Part shown: in pieces, positions 5,734-10,825 of the stretch | Layout: every line of letters starts with the position of its first letter | How positions within the stretch are numbered: the first letter of the stretch is position 1 | Assembly (NCBI GenBank): GCA_023398855.1 | Contig: JAEWRS010000321.1 | Location: forward strand, 1 to 10,825 | Direction of reading: 5' to 3' | Source: Bacillota bacterium | GTDB taxonomy: Bacteria; Bacillota; Clostridia; Lachnospirales; Lachnospiraceae | DNA: 10,825 bases | Translations under genes and position numbers: made by a program | The notes under the pieces: generated by a model | The model's input: only the letters and a program-made list of their open reading frames with translations | Told to the model about the DNA's origin: nothing | Database searches by the model: none

Positions 5734-6588
5734 TCAAAGCTCCTTTTCTTTCCGGATTCTTTTGATATCGTCAAGAAGGAGAACAGATACCCGAAGGCCT
5801 CCCCGTCCGGTTCCTAAGCAGATATCCGGTTTGTTGCTTCCGTGGAAGTCTGAGCCTCCTGTTGGAAAAAGGCCATATTGACTGGCTAGTTTTTTCAGCT
5901 TGCCGCTTTCATACTGGTTGTTGGAAGAATGGTAAACTTCCAGCCCCTGTAATCCCAGCACCTTTAGGTCTTGGACCAGTTCTTCTGTCTTTTTGTCTCC
6001 AAGGTGATACTGGTATGGATGAGCCAGGACAGGAGATGCCTTGCAGTTTGTGAGGATCTTCATGGCGTGTTCCGGGGTGATCTTTTCTTTCCGGGGGCAA
6101 TATGGGCCATTGTAGTCCAAAAATTGTTTAAAAGCCTGGTTCATGTTTTTTACATAGCCCTTTTCCAGGAGGATCCGGGCAAAGTGGGCACGAGTTATGA
6201 CTGTGTTGGGATTTCCTGCCATTACCTCTTCTAATGTGATGGAAATACCGGCATTTTGAAAGCGGCAAATCATTTCCTCGTTTCTTTTATTCCGGATTTC
6301 CTTAAGAGCCTGCGTCTCAGAGACAAAATCCCGGTCATCCGGATCAACATAAAGCCCCAGGATATGAATTTCTTCTCCCTGGTACACGCAGGAGAGTTCA
6401 ATTCCGGGAATGATTTCAATGGGAAGGCCCGAAGCAGCGGCCTGTGCTTCCGAAATGCCGTCAATGGTATCGTGATCAGTCAGTGCAATAGCTGCAAGGC
6501 CCTTTTCTTCAGCAAGAGTCACCACTTCGGAGGGAGTTAAGGTGCCATCCGAAGCATTGGAATGAACATGCAGATCCACAAATTTCAT
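5734..6588 (-). CDS. PHP-domain metal-dependent phosphoesterase (TrpH/YciV/RnaAM-like)
   Basis: A 284-residue protein made of a PHP domain. Likely metal ligands are H7 and H9 (VDLHVHSNASDG), D14, H39 (TDHD), E64 (PGIELS), H75, H135 (RAHFA), H190 (LAHPYQY), D247 and H249 (GGSDFHGSNKP). The set matches the YciV/TrpH branch. Characterised relatives include the E. coli 5'-3' exoribonuclease RnaAM (YciV) and a 3',5'-nucleoside bisphosphate phosphatase, so RNA end trimming or pAp removal is likely; which one is not resolvable here. The start at 6588 is set by GGAGG 5 bases upstream. The frame extends to 6621, but those residues (MLLNYFLLEVF) are unlike the family. It has its own promoter and is divergent from the VanW gene. 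There is no signal peptide, so it should be cytoplasmic. Confidence 0.9.
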   Translation of the reverse strand: MKFVDLHVHSNASDGTLTPSEVVTLAEEKGLAAIALTDHDTIDGISEAQAAASGLPIEIIPGIELSCVYQGEEIHILGLYVDPDDRDFVSETQALKEIRNKRNEEMICRFQNAGISITLEEVMAGNPNTVITRAHFARILLEKGYVKNMNQAFKQFLDYNGPYCPRKEKITPEHAMKILTNCKASPVLAHPYQYHLGDKKTEELVQDLKVLGLQGLEVYHSSNNQYESGKLKKLASQYGLFPTGGSDFHGSNKPDICLGTGRGGLRVSVLLLDDIKRIRKEKEL

Positions 6589-6593
6589 AAAAA

Positions 6594-6598
6594 CCTCC
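6594..6598 (-). promoter_or_regulatory. Ribosome binding site that fixes the start of the PHP gene
   Basis: GGAGG on the minus strand lies 5 bases before ATG 6588-6586. The upstream ATG at 6621 would fall at the predicted -10 box and has no ribosome site. Confidence 0.75.
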
Positions 6599-6612
6599 AA
6601 AAGGAAATAGTT

Positions 6613-6631
6613 TAGTAACACTATAGTAACA
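6613..6631. repeat. Direct repeat TAGTAACA x2 over the PHP promoter
   Basis: TAGTAACA occurs at 6613-6620 and 6624-6631, 11 bases apart, about one helical turn. The second copy covers the -10 box of the minus-strand promoter and the first covers its start site. This is a plausible regulator site, but the repeat is short. Confidence 0.35.
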
Positions 6632-6651
6632 TGTTTTTTTCATTCTGTAAA
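6623..6651 (-). promoter_or_regulatory. Sigma-A-type promoter for the PHP gene
   Basis: On the minus strand: TTTACA (6651-6646), a 17-base spacer and TACTAT (6628-6623), with a TGt extension before the -10. Transcription would start near 6616. Confidence 0.65.
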
Positions 6652-6718
6652 ATGTAGAAAAAACGCGAAAAATAATTAAGAAAATTCATAAAATCGTAAT
6701 AGCATTTCCCACAAAGTA

Positions 6719-6727
6719 TGGTATACT
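6719..6727 (+). promoter_or_regulatory. Extended -10 promoter for the VanW-domain gene
   Basis: TGgTATACT is an extended -10 element. The -35 region is poor, as is common with this promoter type. Transcription would start near 6734, giving a leader of about 36 bases. Confidence 0.55.
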
Positions 6728-6757
6728 ACTCAGTATAAAGCTACTAAATCATGTAAA

Positions 6758-6763
6758 AAGGTG
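6758..6763 (+). promoter_or_regulatory. Ribosome binding site of the VanW gene, overlapping a GTG
   Basis: AAGGTG lies 6 bases before ATG 6770. The in-frame GTG at 6761 is part of this site and has no ribosome site of its own, so the start at 6770 is preferred. Confidence 0.6.
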
Positions 6764-6769
6764 AAATTA

Positions 6770-8488
6770 ATGAATCAGATAGATAACAGACAAAGAGGTG
6801 GAGGAAGAACAAATTCTTCCCGTAAGGCCAGCAGTAAAAGTGCATCGGAATCAGGCCGCAGAACAGGACAGGCCTACAGGACGGGCAGCCCCTACCAGCA
6901 GAGGAGGGGGAAGAAAAGGAAGCGAGGCCCTCAGTACAGCGTCACAAAGATCCTTCTGGGGATAATTCTGGCTGTTGCCGCCTTTATCTGCATCATGGCT
7001 GCCATGAAACTAATTGGGGGCAGCAAAACCAAAGAGGCTGAGGTAAATACCACAACTGTTTCTGAGCCGGAACTGAAGAAAGAAGTGAAGGTGGACGGGA
7101 TAACCATTACAGGTATGTCCAGGGCAGAAGCCAAAAAGGCCATTGAAAATCAGTACCAGTGGGCGATGAAGGTCACCTATAACCAGGAGCAGTATGAGCT
7201 TAAGAATCTGTTGGATAAAAAGGTAGATGCTCTGATCGATGAGATATATTCAGGCGAGCCAAAGGAAAGTTATACCGTTGATTTTGACGGACTGGAAGAA
7301 GATGTCCGGGCAGAGGTAAAAGCCATCGCTGGTAAATGGGATGTGGCAGCTAAAAACGGTTCCATATCAGGATTTGATAAAAATGCGGGAAAATTTGTTT
7401 ATTCCGGAGAGAAGAATGGTATAGTAATTGATCAGGAAAAGCTGGTATCTGATATAACCGCCCAGCTTAAAGCTAAAAATTTCCAGGCATCCATTCAGGC
7501 AACAGGCAAAGAAGTTGCGCCAAAGATCACGGAAGCCCAGGCAAAGGACATGTATAAGGTCATCGGAACCTATACAACCACAACAACAACCAATAATGAC
7601 AGGAATAAGAATATTGAACTGGCTTCTGATTCTTTAAACGGCCTGATTCTTCAGCCGGGAGATGAGTTTTCCTTTAATAAGGCAACAGGGGAACGGTCCA
7701 CTGCAAAGGGGTACCGTCCGGCAGGCGCATATTTAAACGGAGTATTGGTCGAAGAACCTGGCGGAGGTGTGTGTCAGGTGTCCTCCACCCTGTATAATGC
7801 GGTTGTATTTGCAGGACTTTCCACTACAGAGCGGCATGCCCACAGCTATGAGCCCTCCTATGTAACACCGGGAGAGGATGCCATGGTAAGTTATGGGGGT
7901 CCTGATATGAAGTTTGTAAATAATTCTTCCACAGCCATAGCAATCAGGACCAGCTTTGCTGAAAGAAAGTTAAAGATCACCATTGTGGGGATCCCGCTTC
8001 TGGAAGAGGGGGTTACCTTGTCCATGACATCGAAGAAAACTGCTGAGTTAGATGCCCCTGCACCGGTTTATGAGGAAGATCAGACTCTTCAGCTTGGAGA
8101 AGAAAAGATTGTTAAGGCAGAGACCAAGGGAAGCCGCTGGGTAACTAACTTAGTTACAAAAAAGAATGGTGTTGTAGTTAGCGATGAGTTTTTGCATAAC
8201 AGCACCTACCGGGGAAAACCGGCAACAATCAAACGGAACCAATCAGGAGTTGTTATACCAGCTACTGATCCGGCAGGTTCCACTGTGGAGAGCAGCCAGG
8301 CAAACAACCAGGGAAGTGCAGAGACTACTGCTCCTAACATTAACGAGACACCTGGAAATTCCGGCGGGGCTCAGGGACCAGGAACAGTGGAAACCCAACC
8401 GGCTCAGCCACAGGGACCATCATCTACCACAGAAGCTGCAGATGGCGATGGGGGGCAGAATGTGATTCCTCCTAATCCATTCAACTAA
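6770..8488 (+). CDS. VanW-family membrane-anchored protein with PG-binding-4 and G5-like regions
   Basis: A 572-residue protein. A basic, Ser/Gly/Arg-rich cytoplasmic tail (about 1-55) is followed by one membrane helix (about 58-84), so the rest is outside the cell. Residues about 105-250 look like the peptidoglycan-binding-4-type repeat region found before VanW. The VanW domain spans about 260-407 and carries PGGGVCQVSSTLYNA (330-344, C335), ERHAHSY (354-360) and YGGPDMKFVNNSS (375-387). A G5-like stretch follows at about 435-488, then a Ser/Thr/Pro/Gln-rich tail ending IPPNPFN. VanW occurs in some vancomycin-resistance clusters, but its function is unknown and no van genes are near, so resistance should not be inferred. 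A wall-associated role is likely. The start at 6770 follows AAGGTG; GTG at 6761 would add only three residues. A run of six Thr (269-274) opens the VanW domain. Confidence 0.88.
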   Translation: MNQIDNRQRGGGRTNSSRKASSKSASESGRRTGQAYRTGSPYQQRRGKKRKRGPQYSVTKILLGIILAVAAFICIMAAMKLIGGSKTKEAEVNTTTVSEPELKKEVKVDGITITGMSRAEAKKAIENQYQWAMKVTYNQEQYELKNLLDKKVDALIDEIYSGEPKESYTVDFDGLEEDVRAEVKAIAGKWDVAAKNGSISGFDKNAGKFVYSGEKNGIVIDQEKLVSDITAQLKAKNFQASIQATGKEVAPKITEAQAKDMYKVIGTYTTTTTTNNDRNKNIELASDSLNGLILQPGDEFSFNKATGERSTAKGYRPAGAYLNGVLVEEPGGGVCQVSSTLYNAVVFAGLSTTERHAHSYEPSYVTPGEDAMVSYGGPDMKFVNNSSTAIAIRTSFAERKLKITIVGIPLLEEGVTLSMTSKKTAELDAPAPVYEEDQTLQLGEEKIVKAETKGSRWVTNLVTKKNGVVVSDEFLHNSTYRGKPATIKRNQSGVVIPATDPAGSTVESSQANNQGSAETTAPNINETPGNSGGAQGPGTVETQPAQPQGPSSTTEAADGDGGQNVIPPNPFN

Positions 8489-8508
8489 AAAGACATTAAA
8501 AACAGACA

Positions 8509-8542
8509 GGACTGGACAGATTTTTCGTTCCAGTCCCTTTTT
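8509..8542 (+). terminator. Rho-independent terminator after the VanW gene
   Basis: GGACTGGA (8509-8516) pairs with TCCAGTCC (8529-8536) across a 12-base loop, followed by C and TTTTT (8538-8542). It starts about 20 bases past the stop and separates this gene from nifJ. Confidence 0.88.
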
Positions 8543-8586
8543 ATCGGATTGTTTCGAAAATAATACTTAAATTTCCTGTTTTAATA

Positions 8587-8615
8587 TTTGCAAATTGTTG
8601 AATAATTGTTATAAT
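8587..8615 (+). promoter_or_regulatory. nifJ: Sigma-A-type promoter for nifJ
   Basis: TTTGCA (8587-8592), a 17-base spacer and a perfect TATAAT (8610-8615). Surrounding DNA is AT-rich, which favours strong transcription. The start is near 8622, giving a leader of about 64 bases. Confidence 0.65.
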
Positions 8616-8629
8616 AATGTCAGGTCACT

Positions 8630-8644
8630 TTCCCTATAAGGGAA
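8630..8644. promoter_or_regulatory. Palindrome in the nifJ leader, possible operator
   Basis: TTCCC (8630-8634) and GGGAA (8640-8644) form a perfect inverted repeat around TATAA. It lies about 8-22 bases after the predicted transcription start, where a repressor could block polymerase. It could instead be a weak mRNA hairpin. It does not match the Rex consensus as I know it. Confidence 0.35.
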
Positions 8645-8685
8645 CCAATTGATACATTATTCATATTTGCAGGAGGAAATCAAGA

Positions 8686-10825
8686 ATGGCAAGAAAAATG
8701 AAAACCATGGATGGGAACCATGCAGCAGCTCATGCGTCATACGCATTTACTGATGTAGCGGCTATCTATCCTATTACCCCATCTTCACCTATGGCTGAAG
8801 CAACAGATGAATGGGCGACAGACGGAAGAACCAATATCTTTGGTCAGAAAGTACAGATTACGGAGATGCAGTCTGAGGCTGGTGCGGCAGGTGCTGTACA
8901 CGGTTCCTTAGCAGCAGGTGCGCTGACCACCACCTATACAGCTTCTCAGGGTCTTTTACTGATGATCCCGAACCTTTATAAAATCGCAGGCGAGCAGTTA
9001 CCAGGTGTTATCCATGTATCCGCACGTGCAGTTGCAAGCCATGCTTTATCTATCTTTGGTGACCACTCCGACGTGTATGCTTGCCGTCAGACAGGCTGTG
9101 CTATGTTATGCGAATCCAGCGTACAGGAAGTTATGGATTTAACTCCGGTTGCTCATATGGCAGCATTAGAGGGAAAAGTACCATTTATTAACTTCTTCGA
9201 CGGTTTCCGTACATCTCATGAGATTCAGAAGATCGAAACCTGGGATTATGAGGACCTAAAAGAGATGGTTAGTATGGATGCGATTGACGAGTTCCGCCGC
9301 AATGCGTTAAACCCTAACCATCCGGAATTAAGAGGCTCTGCTCAGAACCCTGATATCTTCTTCCAGGCAAGAGAAGCCTGCAATCCTTACTACGATGCTC
9401 TGCCTGCTATTGTTCAGAAATATATGGACAAGGTGAACGCAAAGATCGGAACAGATTATAAATTATTCAACTACTACGGAGCACCAGATGCAGAGCATGT
9501 AATTATTTCTATGGGTTCTGTTAACGATACCATAGAGGAAACTCTTGACTATCTTCTGGCTTCCGGAAACAAGGTGGGCGTAATCAAGGTTCGTTTATAC
9601 CGTCCTTTCTCTGCCCAGGCTTTCATTGAAGCTATCCCGGATACCGTTAAAACCATTTCTGTATTAGACAGAACCAAAGAGCCAGGTTCTTTAGGTGAGC
9701 CGTTATACCTTGATATTGTTGCTGCTCTTAAGGGAACTAAATTTGATCAGGTGAAGATCTTAACCGGACGTTACGGTTTAGGTTCCAAAGATACCACACC
9801 GACTCAGATCGTTGCTGTTTATGACAACAAAGAGAAGAGTCCGTTTACAATCGGTATTGTAGATGACGTGACCTATCTTTCCCTTGATGCAGGAACACCA
9901 ATCGTTACAACTCCGGAAGGAACTTCAAACTGTAAGTTCTGGGGTCTTGGTGCAGATGGTACCGTAGGTGCCAACAAGAACTCCATCAAGATCATTGGTG
10001 ATAACACAGACATGTACGCTCAGGCATACTTTGATTATGACTCAAAGAAGTCTGGCGGTGTTACCATGTCTCACTTACGTTTTGGCCACAAGCCGATTAA
10101 GTCCACTTATCTGATCCGTCAGGCTAACTTTGTGGCTTGCCACAATCCGGCTTATATCCGTAAGTACAATATGGTTCAGGAACTGGTTGACGGTGGTGTC
10201 TTCTTATTAAACTGTCCATGGGATGTAGCTGGTCTTGAGAAGCATCTGCCAGGACAGGTGAAAAAATTCATCGCAGAACACAATATCAAATTCTATACCA
10301 TTGACGGTGTAAAGATCGGTATTGAAACCGGTATGGGCCAGACTCGTATCAATACCATCCTTCAGTCCGCATTCTTCGAACTGACCGGAATCATTCCTTC
10401 AGAGAAAGCGAATGAACTGATGAAGGCTGCTGCAAAAGCAACCTACGGACGTAAGGGCGAAGAAATCGTTATGAAGAACTGGGCAGCCATTGATGCAGGT
10501 GCAAAGGGCGTTGTTAAGGTTGATGTTCCTGAGAGCTGGAAAAACTGCGAAGATGAAGGCCTTGATTATAAGTTTATTACAGAAGGCAGAAAAGATGCCG
10601 TTGATTTTGTTAATAATATTCAGTCCAAGGTAAATGCGCAGGAAGGTAATTCCCTGCCAGTATCTGCATTCAGCAATTATGTCAATGGTTCCACACCATC
10701 CGGCTCTTCCGCATACGAGAAGCGTGGTATTGCAGTAACCATTCCTGGCTGGGTTCCAGAAAACTGTATCCAGTGTAACTTCTGTTCCTATGTATGTCCT
10801 CACGCTGTTATCCGTTCCATTGCTC
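8686..10825 (+). CDS. nifJ: Pyruvate:ferredoxin (flavodoxin) oxidoreductase, 3' end cut by the window
   Basis: The first 713 residues of an enzyme that is usually about 1170-1180. It converts pyruvate and CoA to acetyl-CoA and CO2 and passes electrons to ferredoxin, the main route of pyruvate oxidation in anaerobes. Seen here: YPITPSSPMAE (28-38), with T31, E64 (EMQSEAGAAG) and R114 (VSARAVASHA) at the same numbers as the pyruvate and thiamine site residues of the Desulfovibrio africanus enzyme. The gamma-type domain carries GLGADGTVGANK (420-431). The first ferredoxin cluster motif CIQCNFCSYVCP (694-705) has all four Cys. The second cluster and the thiamine-diphosphate domain lie beyond the window. 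AGGAGG (8671-8676) lies 9 bases before the ATG. No stop or frameshift is seen up to the edge. Codon use suggests high expression. Confidence 0.97.
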   Translation, partial: MARKMKTMDGNHAAAHASYAFTDVAAIYPITPSSPMAEATDEWATDGRTNIFGQKVQITEMQSEAGAAGAVHGSLAAGALTTTYTASQGLLLMIPNLYKIAGEQLPGVIHVSARAVASHALSIFGDHSDVYACRQTGCAMLCESSVQEVMDLTPVAHMAALEGKVPFINFFDGFRTSHEIQKIETWDYEDLKEMVSMDAIDEFRRNALNPNHPELRGSAQNPDIFFQAREACNPYYDALPAIVQKYMDKVNAKIGTDYKLFNYYGAPDAEHVIISMGSVNDTIEETLDYLLASGNKVGVIKVRLYRPFSAQAFIEAIPDTVKTISVLDRTKEPGSLGEPLYLDIVAALKGTKFDQVKILTGRYGLGSKDTTPTQIVAVYDNKEKSPFTIGIVDDVTYLSLDAGTPIVTTPEGTSNCKFWGLGADGTVGANKNSIKIIGDNTDMYAQAYFDYDSKKSGGVTMSHLRFGHKPIKSTYLIRQANFVACHNPAYIRKYNMVQELVDGGVFLLNCPWDVAGLEKHLPGQVKKFIAEHNIKFYTIDGVKIGIETGMGQTRINTILQSAFFELTGIIPSEKANELMKAAAKATYGRKGEEIVMKNWAAIDAGAKGVVKVDVPESWKNCEDEGLDYKFITEGRKDAVDFVNNIQSKVNAQEGNSLPVSAFSNYVNGSTPSGSSAYEKRGIAVTIPGWVPENCIQCNFCSYVCPHAVIRSIA

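Noticed and set aside
7573..7590. Simple-sequence repeat of ACA-type triplets as a phase-variation tract
   Set aside because: It encodes a run of Thr at the start of the VanW domain. The unit is three bases, so slippage would not shift the frame, and the tract is short and imperfect.
6770..8488. Vancomycin resistance function for the VanW-domain protein
   Set aside because: VanW domains are common in Clostridia outside resistance clusters, no other van gene is present, and the role of VanW is not established.
10399..10803. A 134-residue minus-strand frame inside nifJ
   Set aside because: It is antisense to the conserved nifJ region, including the ferredoxin Cys motif, and has no ribosome site or promoter.

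Overview
The window looks like chromosomal core DNA from an anaerobic, low-to-mid GC Clostridia bacterium, most likely a Lachnospiraceae member of the Clostridium/Lacrimispora type. This is inferred from strong AGGAGG ribosome sites, sigma-A-like promoters, a pyruvate:ferredoxin oxidoreductase with highly expressed style codon use, a VanW/G5-type surface protein, and a small Cys/Gly/Asn-rich protein of a kind I associate with spore-forming Clostridia. I see no transposase, phage gene, CRISPR array, tRNA or rRNA.

Layout, left to right. A strong hairpin (1-36) follows a minus-strand gene for an 83-residue Cys/Gly/Asn-rich protein (46-297). Divergent from it, a good promoter (395-422) drives a probable two-gene operon: a free-standing alanyl-tRNA editing protein of the AlaX type (452-1603) and an AI-2E/PerM-family membrane protein (1619-2758). 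A two-way terminator (2765-2800) is shared with a convergent minus-strand gene for a 79-residue HPr-like protein that lacks the phospho-histidine (2798-3037). A P1-family (DmpA-like) peptidase (3201-4244) is divergent from that gene and convergent with an unrecognised 84-residue protein (4241-4495, minus). The 254 bases between the 84-residue gene and hemB hold divergent promoters and a cluster of inverted repeats that would form a structured leader RNA. hemB, porphobilinogen synthase (4750-5733), abuts a convergent PHP-domain phosphoesterase (5734-6588, minus). A divergent VanW-domain protein (6770-8488) ends in a clear terminator. The window closes inside nifJ (8686 to edge), which starts after its own promoter and a small palindrome.

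The genes are mostly independent housekeeping units: translation quality control (AlaX), tetrapyrrole synthesis (HemB), central anaerobic carbon metabolism (NifJ), envelope proteins (AI-2E family, VanW), and nucleotide or RNA turnover (PHP). No single pathway links them.

The observations most worth a second look are the structured leader candidate at about 4515-4630 upstream of the unknown 84-residue gene, the HPr-like protein without its active-site histidine, and the Cys-rich protein with a duplicated hydrophobic module and a possible mother-cell-type promoter. Two convergent gene pairs also have their stop codons packed into a palindrome with no terminator between them. No wholly new system is evident; these are candidates, and the sequence alone cannot prove them.
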